Shown: piece after piece, positions 22,770 through 32,900 of the stretch
Numbering within the stretch: position 1 is the stretch's first letter
Layout: each line of letters begins with the position of its first letter
Assembly: GCF_013868155.1 (NCBI RefSeq)
Contig: NZ_JACEOG010000001.1
Span: 372,001-436,000 of the forward strand
Length of the DNA: 64,000 nt
Direction of reading: 5' to 3'
Source: Aeromicrobium phoceense
GTDB lineage: Bacteria > Actinomycetota > Actinomycetes > Propionibacteriales > Nocardioidaceae
Made by a program: the position numbers and the translations under genes
Notes under the pieces: generated by a model
Seen by the model: only the letters and a program-made list of their open reading frames with translations
Told to the model about the DNA's origin: nothing
Database searches by the model: none

Positions 22770-23642
22770 ATGGCGAGCAAGGTCATCCCCGCCGCGGGCG
22801 GCATCGTCTGGCGCAAGGCCGGTCCGAGCGGGTCCGGCGGCATCGAGGTGCTGCTCGTGCACCGGCCGGGATACGACGACTGGACCTTCCCCAAGGGCAA
22901 GGCCGACCCGGAGGAGCCGCTGCCCGTCACGGCCGTCCGCGAGATTCTCGAGGAGACCGGCTACCGCGTGCGGCTGGTCCATCCCCTGCCCGAGGTGACG
23001 TACCGCGTCCGCGGCGGCCTCAAGCAGGTCGCCTACTGGGTCGCCCGCCCGCTGGACGACCAGAGCGACTTCCGCCCCAACCGCGAGGTCGACGACGTGA
23101 GGTGGTTCGCGCCCCGCGCGGCCCGCAAGAAGCTCACCTACGAGCACGACCGCCGGCTGCTGGAGTCCTTCGAGGACCTCGTGGCGAGGAAGTCGCACAA
23201 GGCGCGCACGCTCGTGGTCCTGCGCCACGCCAAGGCGGTCCCCCGCGACGCGTTCGACGGTGGCGACCGCGACCGCCCCCTCGCCGCGGCAGGTCACGAC
23301 CGCGCGAAGGAGCTCGTGCCGCTGCTCAGTGCCTTCGGCGTGCGGCGCATCGTCAGCAGCCCGGCCACCCGCACGGTGCAGACCGTGGACCCCTACGTCG
23401 CCCTCACCGACGAGCTGCTCGAGCTCGACGACCGGCTGGTCGAGGGCGCCTCTGCGGCCAAGGTCGAGCGGGCCGTCGAGGCCCTGCTGGGCACCAAGCG
23501 ACCCACCGTGGCCTGCACGCACCGGCCCACGCTGCGCGACGTCTACGCCGCGCTCGGCGTCAGCGGACCCGTGCTCGCCCCCGGCCACGCCCTGGTGATC
23601 CACCACCGCAAGGGCAAGGTGCTGGCCTCCGAGCTGGTCTGA
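22770..23642 (+). CDS. mutT1: MutT1-type Nudix hydrolase with C-terminal histidine phosphatase domain
   Basis: Two-domain protein, 290 residues, with the architecture of mycobacterial MutT1, which removes 8-oxo-dGTP or diadenosine polyphosphates from nucleotide pools. The Nudix box starts GKADPEEPLPVTAVREILEETGY (about residues 48-70). The histidine phosphatase domain begins VVLRHAKAVP at about residue 150, with the RH catalytic motif, and contains THRPTLRD near its end. It follows ppk by 17 nt in the same orientation, the arrangement seen in many actinobacteria. Confidence 0.92.
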   Translation: MASKVIPAAGGIVWRKAGPSGSGGIEVLLVHRPGYDDWTFPKGKADPEEPLPVTAVREILEETGYRVRLVHPLPEVTYRVRGGLKQVAYWVARPLDDQSDFRPNREVDDVRWFAPRAARKKLTYEHDRRLLESFEDLVARKSHKARTLVVLRHAKAVPRDAFDGGDRDRPLAAAGHDRAKELVPLLSAFGVRRIVSSPATRTVQTVDPYVALTDELLELDDRLVEGASAAKVERAVEALLGTKRPTVACTHRPTLRDVYAALGVSGPVLAPGHALVIHHRKGKVLASELV

Positions 23643-23684
23643 TTCCCCGGATTCCCGGCATCGATCTCCCAGCCTTCCGCCAGG

Positions 23685-23739
23685 GTTCACCTTCCGTTCA
23701 CCCTCGTCGCGAGTTCCCTACACCTGCGGTTCCTAGCGT
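23685..23739 (+). promoter_or_regulatory. pstS promoter with PHO box
   Basis: Two perfect GTTCACC units lie at 23685-23691 and 23696-23702, exactly 11 bp apart, the arrangement recognised by actinobacterial PhoP. TAGCGT (23734-23739) is a likely -10, 50 nt before the pstS start. The PstSCAB operon is therefore probably induced by phosphate limitation through PhoP, whose gene is not in the window. Confidence 0.75.
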
Positions 23740-23789
23740 GGCGGTGTTCGAGGCAGTCGCCTCACACACGCTCCAGAGAGGGAACACAC

Positions 23790-24881
23790 GTGAACCGCAA
23801 GTCCATGCGCACCCTGGCCGCCACCGCGGCGGGTTCCGCGCTGCTGTTCGGCCTGTCGGCCTGTGGTGCCGCCAACGAGTCCGCCAACGCGGACGATTCC
23901 TCCGACAGCTCGCTCAGCGGCACGCTCAACGGCGCCGGCGCCAGCTCGCAGCAGTCGGCAGTCGACGCCTGGAAGCAGGGCTTCCAGACCGCCAACGCCG
24001 ATGTCACGGTCAACTACGACGCCATCGGCTCCGGCGGCGGTCGTGAGCAGTTCATCGCCGGTGGCGTCTCGTTCGCCGGCTCCGACGCCTACCTCGACGA
24101 CGCGGAGGTCACCTCCGCGAAGGAGCGCTGCGGCTCCGACGTCGTGACCGTCCCCGTCTACGTCAGCCCCGTCGCCGTGGTCTACAACCTCGACGGTGTC
24201 GACGGCCTCCAGCTCTCGCCGGAGACCATCGGCGCGATCTTCGCCGGCGACGTCACGAAGTGGAACGACGACGCGATCGCCGAGGACAACCCGGACGCCG
24301 AGCTGCCCGACTCCACGATCACGCCCGTCCACCGCGGCGACGCCTCGGGCACCACCGAGAACTTCACCGCCTACCTCGACGCCGCCTCGGGTGGCTCGTG
24401 GACGCACGGTGAGGTCGAGGAGTGGCCGGTCAAGGGTGGCGAGGCCGCCCAGCAGACCTCCGGCGTGATCCAGGCCGTCTCCGGCGGCCAGGGCACGATC
24501 GGCTACGCCGACGCCAGCCAGGCCGGCGAGCTGAGCACCGTCGCGGTCAAGGTCGGCGAGGAGTTCGTCGCGCCGACCCCCGAGGCCGCCGCCAAGGTCC
24601 TCGACGCCGCCACGCAGGTGGAGGGTCGCGCCGAGACTGACCTGGCCCTGGAGATCGACCGCAAGACCGAGGCCGCGGGTGTCTACCCGATCGTCTTGGT
24701 CTCGTACCAGATCGCCTGCCAGAAGTACGAGGACGCCGCCGAGGCCGAGCTCGTCAAGGAGTGGCTGACCTACGTCGCCGGCAGCGAGGGCCAGGACGCC
24801 TCCGCCGAGGCCGCCGGCTCCGCGCCCCTGTCGGAGGACTTCTCCGCCAAGGCGCAGGCCGCGATCGACACCATCAGCTGA
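23790..24881 (+). CDS. pstS: Phosphate-binding lipoprotein PstS
   Basis: High-affinity phosphate-binding protein of the Pst ABC transporter, lipid-anchored outside the membrane. The 363 residues begin with a lipoprotein signal (LLFGLSACG, lipobox LSAC, Cys at about 25). The mature protein shows NGAGASSQQ and GSGGGREQF near its start and HRGDASGTTENFTAYL, the phosphate-contact loops of the family. GTG 23790 is preceded by GAGAGGGAA. A strong hairpin follows the gene, which would favour PstS over the membrane subunits. Confidence 0.96.
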   Translation: MNRKSMRTLAATAAGSALLFGLSACGAANESANADDSSDSSLSGTLNGAGASSQQSAVDAWKQGFQTANADVTVNYDAIGSGGGREQFIAGGVSFAGSDAYLDDAEVTSAKERCGSDVVTVPVYVSPVAVVYNLDGVDGLQLSPETIGAIFAGDVTKWNDDAIAEDNPDAELPDSTITPVHRGDASGTTENFTAYLDAASGGSWTHGEVEEWPVKGGEAAQQTSGVIQAVSGGQGTIGYADASQAGELSTVAVKVGEEFVAPTPEAAAKVLDAATQVEGRAETDLALEIDRKTEAAGVYPIVLVSYQIACQKYEDAAEAELVKEWLTYVAGSEGQDASAEAAGSAPLSEDFSAKAQAAIDTIS

Positions 24882-24891
24882 TGCCTTCGGT

Positions 24892-24919
24892 CCGGGCGAG
24901 GGGCTGACCCCTCGCCCGG
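24892..24919 (+). terminator. Perfect hairpin between pstS and pstC
   Basis: CCGGGCGAGGGG (24892-24903) pairs over 12 bp with CCCCTCGCCCGG (24908-24919) around CTGA. There is no T-tract. It is likely a partial terminator or stability element that sets more PstS per PstCAB. Confidence 0.7.
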
Positions 24920-24956
24920 GTCATGGGCACCAGACGAACTCCATCAAGGACACCAT

Positions 24957-25889
24957 GTGAGCACCTCCACCGAACCGCGCACGGCGACCCGCCCGGGAGA
25001 TCGCGTCTTCCGCGGCATCTCGCTGGGCGCGGCCGTCGTCATCCTGGCGACGCTCGCCGGCGTCGGCATCTTCCTGACCGCCGAGGGGATCCCGGGCATC
25101 ACCGCGTCGCCCGACGAGGTCAAGAGCGGCGAGTCGTTCCTACAGTACGTCGGTCCGCTGGTCTTCGGCACGCTGTGGGCCGCGTTCATCGCGCTGCTGA
25201 TCGCCACGCCGGTCGCCATCGGCGTCGCGCTGTTCATCTCGCACTACGCGCCGCGCCGCCTGGCGCAGCCCATCGGCTACCTCATCGACCTGCTCGCCGC
25301 CGTGCCGAGCGTCGTCTACGGCACGTGGGGCATCATCACGCTCTCGTCGGCGATCCAGCCGCTGTACGTGTGGCTCGAGGAGAACCTCGGCTTCATCCCG
25401 CTGTTCGCCGGGCCGGCCTCGGCCACCGGGCGCACGCTGCTGACCGCCGCCCTCGTGCTCGCGATCATGGTGCTGCCGATCATGACCGCGATCTGCCGCG
25501 AGATCTTCCTGCAGACGCCGCGCCTGCACGAGGAGGCCGCACTGGCCCTCGGCGCCACCCGCTGGGAGATGACGAAGATGGCCGTCTTCCCCTACGCCCG
25601 CTCGGGCATGGTGTCGGCGGCGATGCTCGCCCTGGGCCGGGCCCTGGGCGAGACCATGGCCGTCGCCATGGTGCTGAGCGCCTCAGGCGTCGTCAGCTTC
25701 AACGTCATCAGCTCGAGCAACCCCAACACGATCGCGGCGAACATCGCGCAGTCGTTCCCCGAGGCCAGCGGCCTGAACGTGAACGTGCTGATCGCCACCG
25801 GACTGGTGCTGTTCGTCATCACCTTCGCCGTGAACTTCGCCGCCCGCGCCATCGTCGAGCGCAACAAGGAATTCTCCGGAGCGAACTGA
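24957..25889 (+). CDS. pstC: Phosphate ABC transporter permease PstC
   Basis: Membrane subunit of the Pst phosphate importer, 310 residues with six predicted helices. The cytoplasmic EAA loop is EEAALALGATRWEMTKMAVFPYARSG, ending in the conserved coupling region. AVPSVVYGTWG and GRALGETMAVAMV are further family blocks. GTG 24957 follows the hairpin; the next gene, pstA, starts 1 nt after its stop. Confidence 0.95.
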   Translation: MSTSTEPRTATRPGDRVFRGISLGAAVVILATLAGVGIFLTAEGIPGITASPDEVKSGESFLQYVGPLVFGTLWAAFIALLIATPVAIGVALFISHYAPRRLAQPIGYLIDLLAAVPSVVYGTWGIITLSSAIQPLYVWLEENLGFIPLFAGPASATGRTLLTAALVLAIMVLPIMTAICREIFLQTPRLHEEAALALGATRWEMTKMAVFPYARSGMVSAAMLALGRALGETMAVAMVLSASGVVSFNVISSSNPNTIAANIAQSFPEASGLNVNVLIATGLVLFVITFAVNFAARAIVERNKEFSGAN

Positions 25890-25890
25890 C

Positions 25891-26958
25891 ATGACCACGA
25901 CTCTCTCCCCCGCCCCGCCGTCCGGCGACCTCGCCGACTCGCTGCGCACGCACGCGCTGCCGACCGCGGCACCCCGGGTGATTCACGCTGCCGCGCTCCT
26001 GCTGGTCCTCGCGGGCATCTTCGGCCTCGTGGACCTGCGCCTGGCCTTCGTCGGCTACGCCCTCGCGTGGATCGTCCCGATCTGGTCGTGGCTCGTCGAG
26101 GGCCGCCGCAAGGCCACCGACCGGCTCGTGACCCTGCTGGTCACCTCCGCGTTCGGGCTGGCGCTGATCCCGCTCGGCAGCATCATGTGGAGCGTCCTCG
26201 AGCGTGGCCTGCCCGTCCTGAGCAGCGAGTTCTTCACCTACTCGATGCGCAACGTCGTGGGCGAGGGCGGCGGCATCTACCACGCGATCGTCGGCACCCT
26301 GCTGATCACGGCGGCCGCCACCGTCATCTCGGTCCCGATCGGCCTGTTCACCGCGATCTACCTGATCGAGTACGGCGAGGACGGCCGGCTCTCGAGCTCG
26401 ATCCGGTTCCTGGTGGACGTCATGACCGGCATCCCCTCGATCGTCGCCGGCCTGTTCGCCTACGCGCTGTTCGTGGTGTTCTTCGGCGACGGCGTCCGGA
26501 TGGGCATCGGCGGAGCCGTGGCGCTCTCGGTGCTGATGGTCCCGGTCGTGGTGCGCTCCTGCGAGGAGATGCTCAAGCTCGTCCCGAACGAGCTGCGCGA
26601 GGCCTCCTACGCGCTCGGGGTGCCGAAGTGGCGCACCATCGTGAAGGTCGTGCTGCCCACCGCGCTGGCCGGCATCGTCACCGGCATCACCCTGGCGATC
26701 GCCCGCGTCATCGGCGAGACCGCTCCCCTGCTGGTGATCGCCGGAGCCACCGACTCGGTGAACTTCAACTTGTTCGACGGCCGCATGGCGACCCTGCCGG
26801 TCTTCACCTACTCCTCCATCATGCAGCCCGGCGTCCCGCCGGAGCCGAGCATCGAGCGGGCCTGGGGCGCGGCACTCGTGCTTCTGCTCATCGTGATGCT
26901 GCTGAACCTCGTCGCCCGCCTCGTCTCCCACTTCTTCTCGCCCCAGGGCGAGCGCTGA
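25891..26958 (+). CDS. pstA: Phosphate ABC transporter permease PstA
   Basis: Second permease subunit of the Pst importer, 355 residues. Two extra N-terminal helices (about 30-70) precede the six-helix core, a common actinobacterial arrangement. Family blocks are [52 protein letters not shown] (EAA loop) and [11 protein letters not shown]. It ends 20 nt before pstB. Confidence 0.95.
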   Translation: MTTTLSPAPPSGDLADSLRTHALPTAAPRVIHAAALLLVLAGIFGLVDLRLAFVGYALAWIVPIWSWLVEGRRKATDRLVTLLVTSAFGLALIPLGSIMWSVLERGLPVLSSEFFTYSMRNVVGEGGGIYHAIVGTLLITAAATVISVPIGLFTAIYLIEYGEDGRLSSSIRFLVDVMTGIPSIVAGLFAYALFVVFFGDGVRMGIGGAVALSVLMVPVVVRSCEEMLKLVPNELREASYALGVPKWRTIVKVVLPTALAGIVTGITLAIARVIGETAPLLVIAGATDSVNFNLFDGRMATLPVFTYSSIMQPGVPPEPSIERAWGAALVLLLIVMLLNLVARLVSHFFSPQGER

Positions 26959-26978
26959 CCTCCCGGAAGGAAACCCCC

Positions 26979-27758
26979 ATGGCCAAGAGCATCGACGTCT
27001 CGGACCTGAACATCTACTACGGCGACTTCCTCGCCGTCGAAGGCGTGAACATCGCCGTCCCCGCCCGCGCCGTGACGGCCTTCATCGGCCCGTCGGGCTG
27101 CGGCAAGTCCACGTTCCTGCGGTCGCTGAACCGCATGCACGAGGTGATCCGCGGCGCCCGCGTCGAGGGCAAGGTGCTGGTCGACGGCCAGGATCTCTAC
27201 GCCTCCGACATGGACCCGGTGAACGTTCGCCGCAAGATCGGCATGGTCTTCCAGCGCCCCAACCCGTTCCCGACGATGTCGATCGCCGAGAACGTCCTCG
27301 CGGGCCAGCGCCTCAACAGCAAGCGCATGAAGAAGTCCGAGGCCGACGACGTGGTGGAGCGCTCGCTGCGCCGCGCTGGCCTGTGGGCCGAGGTCAAGGA
27401 CCGCCTCGAGCGTCCCGGCTCGAGCCTGTCCGGCGGGCAGCAGCAGCGTCTGTGCATCGCGCGCGCCGTGGCCGTGGAGCCCGAGGTGCTGCTGATGGAC
27501 GAGCCGTGCTCGGCGCTCGACCCGATCTCGACGAGCGTCATCGAGGACCTGATCCACGAGCTCAAGAACGACTACACGATCGTGATCGTCACCCACAACA
27601 TGCAGCAGGCCGCGCGCGTCTCGGACCAGACGGCGTTCTTCAACCTCGCCGGCGTGGGTCAGCCCGGACGCCTCGTGGAGCTCGGTCCCACCGAGAAGAT
27701 GTTCGCCAACCCCGAGGACCCGGCCACCGAGGCCTACATCCAGGGCCGGTTTGGGTGA
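26979..27758 (+). CDS. pstB: Phosphate ABC transporter ATPase PstB
   Basis: ATP-binding subunit that powers phosphate import, 259 residues. Walker A is GPSGCGKST, the Q-loop [12 protein letters not shown], the signature [14 protein letters not shown], Walker [13 protein letters not shown], and the switch His is in [11 protein letters not shown] 26979 follows GGAAGGAAA. It is the last gene of the pst operon. No phoU follows here; the PhoU-like gene in the window belongs to Pit. Confidence 0.97.
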   Translation: MAKSIDVSDLNIYYGDFLAVEGVNIAVPARAVTAFIGPSGCGKSTFLRSLNRMHEVIRGARVEGKVLVDGQDLYASDMDPVNVRRKIGMVFQRPNPFPTMSIAENVLAGQRLNSKRMKKSEADDVVERSLRRAGLWAEVKDRLERPGSSLSGGQQQRLCIARAVAVEPEVLLMDEPCSALDPISTSVIEDLIHELKNDYTIVIVTHNMQQAARVSDQTAFFNLAGVGQPGRLVELGPTEKMFANPEDPATEAYIQGRFG

Positions 27759-27765
27759 GCCCGAG

Positions 27766-27782
27766 CTCGCTCTGCGAGCGAG
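27766..27782 (+). terminator. Small hairpin after pstB
   Basis: CTCGCT (27766-27771) pairs with AGCGAG (27777-27782) around a 5-nt loop, 8 nt past the pstB stop. It may end the pst transcript. It adjoins a repeat element, so it could be part of that instead. Confidence 0.4.
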
Positions 27783-27795
27783 GTGCGAACCCAGG

Positions 27796-27930
27796 TCGAG
27801 TAGGGAGGCCGCTCAGCGGCCGACCGTATCGAGACCCGGTCGGCGGACGGGCCGCCCCAGCCACGGGATCTCCTCAGCCACTGATCTCGGTACACCGTCT
27901 CGCAAGCTCGCCGGCACTCGATCACCGGCC
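27796..27930. repeat. Palindromic intergenic repeat element, copy 1
   Basis: The pstB-pit gap holds two modules of a dispersed element. The first runs from TCGAGTA (27796-27802) through the hairpin GGCCGCTCAGCGGCC (27807-27821) to GTATCGAGACC (27826-27836). The second, in the opposite orientation, runs from GATCTCGGTAC (27883-27893) to ACTCGATCACCGG (27916-27928). The same GATCTCGATAC/ACTCGATCACCGG ends occur at 58.74-58.89 kb. No ORF is supported here. Confidence 0.7.
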
Positions 27931-27938
27931 GTGACCAC

Positions 27939-28961
27939 TCAGGGCAGGAACGGGCGGGCGACGAAGTAGAAGGCCGCGGCGACGGCGGCGGCCGCCGGCA
28001 TCGTGATGATCCACGCGATGACGATGCCCTTCGCGACACCCCAGCGCACGGCGCTGAAGCGCTTCGTGGCGCCGGCGCCCATGATCGCCGAGGTGATCGT
28101 GTGGGTGGTCGAGACCGGCGCGTGCAGGCCGATCGCCATGACGTAGAGGACGCTGGCCGCGGTGGCCTCGGCGGCGAAGCCCTTCGGCGGATCGAGCTCG
28201 ATGATGCGGCGCCCGAGGGTGCGCATGATCCGGAAGCCGCCGGAGTACGTGCCCGCCGCGATCGCGCTGGCGGAGGCGACGATGACCCACAGAGGGACGT
28301 CGTCGGTGGTGTGCAGGCCGCCGGCCGTGAGCGCCAGGACGATGATGCCCATCGTCTTCTGCGCGTCCTGCAGGCCGTGGCCCAGCGCCATGGCGGCCGC
28401 CGAGACGGTCTGCGACGCACGGAAGCCGCGCTGCACGCGGGCCGGCTTGGCGCGGCGGAAGATCCACATGATGGCAGTCATCAACCCGAACGCGAGGAAG
28501 AAGCCCAACGCCGGGCTCAGCACCATCGGGATCGCGACCTTGTCGACGAGCGTGCTCCACTCGACCGTGGTGGCCGAGGCGATGCCGGCGCCGACGATGC
28601 CGCCGATCAGGGCGTGCGACGACGACGACGGGATGCCGAAGTACCACGTGATGAGGTTCCAGGTGATCGCGCCGACGAGGGCCGCCAGCACGATCGTCAG
28701 CGCGTGGGCCCGGTCGGCCGCACTGGATCCGGTGGCTCCGTCGATGTCGATGATGCCCTGGATGGTCTTGGCGACCTCGACGCCCAGCCACGCGCCCACG
28801 AAGTTCAGGATCGCGGCCATCGCGAGGGCGACGCGAGGCGTGAGGGCACGCGTCGACACCGAGGTGGCGATGGCGTTGGCGGCGTCGTGGAAGCCGTTCG
28901 TGTAGTCGAAGACGAGGGCGATCACGACGACCGTGACCACCATGACCATCACCAAGTCCAC
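27939..28961 (-). CDS. pit: Low-affinity inorganic phosphate transporter Pit
   Basis: Proton-coupled transporter of metal-phosphate complexes, 340 residues with about ten membrane helices. Both halves carry the family signature: FDYTNGFHDAANAIATS near the start and ALGHGLQDAQKTMGI in the second half. GIPSSSSHALIGG and APVSTTHTITSAIMG are the paired inner blocks. GTG 28961 directly follows the stop of the PhoU-like gene, so the two are one operon. No PHO box was found upstream, fitting use under phosphate-rich conditions. Confidence 0.95.
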   Translation of the reverse strand: MDLVMVMVVTVVVIALVFDYTNGFHDAANAIATSVSTRALTPRVALAMAAILNFVGAWLGVEVAKTIQGIIDIDGATGSSAADRAHALTIVLAALVGAITWNLITWYFGIPSSSSHALIGGIVGAGIASATTVEWSTLVDKVAIPMVLSPALGFFLAFGLMTAIMWIFRRAKPARVQRGFRASQTVSAAAMALGHGLQDAQKTMGIIVLALTAGGLHTTDDVPLWVIVASASAIAAGTYSGGFRIMRTLGRRIIELDPPKGFAAEATAASVLYVMAIGLHAPVSTTHTITSAIMGAGATKRFSAVRWGVAKGIVIAWIITMPAAAAVAAAFYFVARPFLP

Positions 28962-29579
28962 TCAGGACTCCTTGACGGCGATCTGCTCGACGGTGTTCGC
29001 CACCGACTCCAGCGCGTCGATGGCCGACTCGACGGCCTCGACGATGTCCTTGAGCTTCAGCACCTGCATCGCCTTGTAGTTGCCGTCGAACAGGTCGGCG
29101 AGCAGGCGGCGGTGGTTGCGGTCGCCCTCGTTCTCGAGGCGGTTGATCTCGATCCAGAAGTCGTCGAGGTCCTTCATCGTGCGCAGCCGCGGCATGGCCT
29201 CGGCGGTGAGGTTCGACGCGCGCTGCAGCACCTGCACCTGGGCTGCGAAGTCCTCGGGGAACTCGGTGATGCCGTAGAGGGCCGCGCAGTCGACGACCTC
29301 CTCCATGTAGTCCATGACGTCGTCGAGGCTGCTGGCCAGCGCGTAGATGTCCTCACGGTCGAACGGCGTGATGAACGTGCTGTTCACCAGCTTGATGATC
29401 GCGTGGGTCGTGTCGTCGGCCGCGTGCTCGGCGTCGCTCATCTGGTCGGCGAGAGCAGCCTTGTCCGCCTCGGGGTCCAGCAGCCGGGCGACGATGCCCG
29501 ACCCGATGACCAGGTGGTTGGCCATCTCGGTGAAGAGGTCGTAGAACGAAGCCTCGACCGGTCGGATGCGAAAACGCAC
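28962..29579 (-). CDS. DUF47 PhoU-like Pit accessory protein
   Basis: All-helical protein of the DUF47/PhoU-like family, 205 residues, thought to regulate the Pit transporter encoded next to it. Conserved blocks are FYDLFTEMANHLV, DAEHAADDTTHAIIKLVN, TPFDREDIYALASSLDDVMDYMEE and EIEINRLENEGDR-like EINRLENEGDRNHRRLL. GTG 29579 has a GAGGAG site 7 nt upstream and gives the usual MRFRIRPVEASFYDLF start; an ATG at 29597 would itself overlap that ribosome site. Confidence 0.92.
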   Translation of the reverse strand: MRFRIRPVEASFYDLFTEMANHLVIGSGIVARLLDPEADKAALADQMSDAEHAADDTTHAIIKLVNSTFITPFDREDIYALASSLDDVMDYMEEVVDCAALYGITEFPEDFAAQVQVLQRASNLTAEAMPRLRTMKDLDDFWIEINRLENEGDRNHRRLLADLFDGNYKAMQVLKLKDIVEAVESAIDALESVANTVEQIAVKES

Positions 29580-29658
29580 GCGGGTACTCCTCGGCATGGG
29601 GCGGGCAGACTCTGCCCATGGTAGGTGTTGGGCGAGCGCAGCCGCCAACCGAGGCCGT

Positions 29659-29838
29659 TCAGGCGTCGGGGGCGATGCCCAGGAGTCCGTCGATCTCCTC
29701 CTGGGAGAGTGGCTCGGCGGCTCCCGAGGCGGCGATCATCAGCCGAGAGGTCAGCTCGATCTCGGCCAGCGCGGCATCGTCGCGCAGCCGATCGTCGAGC
29801 GGCTCGCTCGTGCGTTCGCCGGGGGGGTACAGGGCCAC
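29659..29838 (-). CDS. Small hypothetical protein
   Basis: A 59-residue acidic protein starting at GTG 29838 (MALYPPGERTSEPLDDRLRDD). It is predicted to be helical, without membrane segment or Cys, and ends LSQEEIDGLLGIAPDA. An in-frame start at 29871 would extend it into the palindrome. It lies between purL and the DUF47 gene on the same strand. Function unknown; coding is supported by good codon use and lack of a competing frame. Confidence 0.5.
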   Translation of the reverse strand: MALYPPGERTSEPLDDRLRDDAALAEIELTSRLMIAASGAAEPLSQEEIDGLLGIAPDA

Positions 29839-29853
29839 ATACCGAGAGTACGC

Positions 29854-29873
29854 GGGTGAGGGGCCCCTCACCC
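29854..29873. other. Perfect 20-bp palindrome after purL
   Basis: GGGTGAGGGGCCCCTCACCC is a loopless 10+10 palindrome, 59 nt past the purL stop and 16 nt before the small downstream gene. It could fold as a terminator-like hairpin on either strand or bind a dimeric protein. Confidence 0.5.
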
Positions 29874-29932
29874 AAGCCCGGAAGCGAAAACCGTCCGTTG
29901 TGACTAGACGCCGATGGCCGCTGCGGGTCTTG

Positions 29933-32900
29933 TCAGCCGACCCAGACCCGGGCGTTGCGGAACATCCGCAGCCACGGGCTCTCCACCGACGGGTCGGCCG
30001 AGGTCCACGACAGCTGCGCGTTGCGCTGCACGCGCTCGGCGTGCGGCATCATCGCGGTGAACCGGCCGTCGGTCGTCGTGACGGCGGTGAGGCCGTCGGG
30101 TGAGCCGTTGGGGTTCGCCGGATAGTCCGTGGCCACCTGACCGCTCACGTCCACGAAGCGCGCCGCCCGCTGCACGGTGGCCGCGTCGCCGCGCACCGAG
30201 AAGTTCGCGAAGCCCTCACCGTGGGCCACCGCGATCGGCACCTTCGAGCCGGCCATGCCGGAGAAGAAGACCGAGGGTGAGTCGAGCACCTCGACGAGGG
30301 ACAGGCGCGCCTCGTACTGCTCCGAGGCGTTGCGCGTGAACCGCGGCCATGCCTCGGCGCCCGGGATGATGTCGGCCAGCGAGGCGAACATCTGGCAGCC
30401 GTTGCAGATGCCGATGCCGAACGTGTCGGGGCGGGAGAAGAACCCGGCGAACGCGTCGGTGAGCGCGGGGTTGAACAGCACCGATCGCGCCCAACCCTCC
30501 CCGGCGCCCAGCGTGTCGCCATAGGAGAACCCGCCGCAGGCCGCCAGGCCCACCACGTCGGCGAGGTCGAAGCGGCCCGACTGCAGGTCGGTCATGTGCA
30601 CGTCGTACGTGTCGAAGCCGGCGCGGTCGAAGCCGAAGGCAGTCTCGACGTGGGAGTTGACGCCCTGCTCGCGCAGGATCGCCACCTTCGGCCGGGCGCG
30701 ACCCACGAGGTACGGCGCGGCGACGTCGTCGGTGGGGTCGAAGGTGGGCTCCACCGTGAGCGTCGGGACGGCGGCGCCGATCGCGGCGTGCTCCGCGTCG
30801 GCGCACGCGGGGTTGTCGCGCAGGCGCGAGATCCGCCACGAGACCTCGTCCCACGTCTGGGCCAGGCCCTCGAGCGGCTCGTCGAGCCCGAGGGCGGGCA
30901 CCCGGACGTGACGGTCCGGCGCGGACGTTCCCACGCGGTGCACGAGGTCGGCCAGGCCGTGCTGCCGCAGCAGCGCCAGGGCGTCGTCGGCCTGCTCGGC
31001 GGGCACGGCCAGGACGGCGCCGAGCTCCTCGGTGAACAGGGCGGCCAGGTCGTCGACGTCGAGGTCCACGCCCACGCCCCCGGCGAACGCCATCTCGCAC
31101 ACCGCGGCCCACAGGCCACCGTCGGAGCGATCGTGGTACCCCAGCAGCAGGCCGGCGTCGCGCAGCGCGTTGACGCCGTCGACCAGGGCGACGAGGCGCG
31201 CCGGGTCGTCGAGGTCGGGCACCGTGCCACCGAACTCCCCGCGCACCTGGGCCAGCATCGAGCCGCCGAGGCGGTTGCGGCCGGCACCGAGGTCGGCCAG
31301 CAGCAGCGCCGCTCCGGCGGGCAGCTCGGGAGTGGCCGTGCCGCGCACGTCGGGCAGCGAGGCGAACGCCGTGACGACGAGCGACACGGGCGCGGTCACC
31401 TGCTTCTCGGTGCCGTCCTCCTCGGTCCAGCGCGTGCGCATCGACAGCGAGTCCTTGCCCACCGGGACCGAGATCCCGAGCGCGGGGCACAGCTCCATCG
31501 CGACGGCGTGCACGGTGTCGTAGAGCGCGGCGTCCTCGCCGTCCTCCCCGCACGCGGCCATCCAGTTGCACGAGAGCTTGACGCCCGGCAGGTGGATCGG
31601 CGCGGCCAGCAGGTTCGTGATCGCCTCGCCCACGGCCATCCGGCCGGAGGCCGGGCCGTCGACCGCGGCCAACGGCGTGCGCTCGCCGCTGGCCATCGCC
31701 TGACCGGCGAATCCCACGTGGTCCGAGAGCGTCACGGCGACGTCGGCCACCGGCACCTGCCACGGACCGACCATCTGGTCGCGGTGGGTGAGGCCCCCAA
31801 CCGTGCGGTCGCCGATCGTGACGAGGAAGCGCTTCGAGGCCACCGAGGGGTGACGCAGGACGTCGTGGGCCACCTCGACCACGTCGACGTCCGCGAGGTC
31901 GAGCTCGCTCGTCGAGCGGGCCACGCGGGTGGCGTCGCGGGTCATCTTCGGCGGCTTGCCGAGCAGAACCTCCAGCGGCATGTCGATCGGCGTCTCGTCG
32001 GCGGGGTCGACCGGCTCGAGGACGAGCTGCGCGTCGTCACGGGCCACGCCCACGACGGCGAACGGGCAGCGCTCGCGGTCGGCCAGCGCGGCGAACCGCT
32101 CCAGCGACTCCGGCGCGATCGCCAGGACGTAGCGCTCCTGGCTCTCGTTGCACCACGCCTCCTTGGGTGCCAGGCCGCTCTCCTCGAGCGGCACCGCACC
32201 CAGCTCGAACGTGGCACCGACCCCGGCGTCGTCGACGAGCTCGGGGAACGCGTTCGAGAGTCCGCCCGCTCCCACGTCGTGGATCGACAGGATCGGGTTC
32301 TCCTCGCCGAGGGACCAGCAGTGGTTGATGACCTCCTGCGCGCGCCGCTCGATCTCGGGGTTGCCGCGCTGCACCGAGTCGAAGTCGAGCTCGGCGGCGT
32401 TGGCGCCGGCCGCCTGCGACGAGGCCGCACTGCCGCCCATGCCGATGCGCATGCCGGGACCGCCCAGCTGCACCAAGAGGCTGCCGGCGGGGAAGGCGAT
32501 CTTCTCAGTCATCTCGGCGCTGATCGAGCCCAGGCCGCCCGCGCTCATGATCGGCTTGTGATACCCGCGGCGAACGCCGTCGACGGTCTGCTCGTAGACG
32601 CGGAAGAAGCCACCGAGGCCGGGGCGCCCGAACTCGTTGTTGAACGCCGCGGCGCCGATCGGGCCCTCGGTCATGATGTCCAGCGGACTGGCGATGTGGG
32701 CGGGACGGCCGTACTGCTCGGTCTCCCACGGCTCGTCGGTGCCGGGCAGGTGGAGGTTCGACACGACGAAGCCCGTCAGGCCGGCCTTGGGCTGCGAGCC
32801 GCGGCCCGTGGCGCCCTCGTCGCGGATCTCGCCACCGGCGCCGGTGGCGGCGCCCGGGAAGGGCGAGATCGCCGTGGGGTGGTTGTGCGTCTCGACCTTC

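Noticed and set aside
27759-27938. Small RNA gene or short ORF after pstB
   Set aside because: The structure is explained by the dispersed repeat element; no frame has a start with ribosome site, and no promoter was seen.
29659-29838. FliM-like start in the small protein (LSQEEIDGLLG)
   Set aside because: The string resembles the FliM N-terminus, but it sits at the C-terminal end of a 59-residue protein and no flagellar genes are present.
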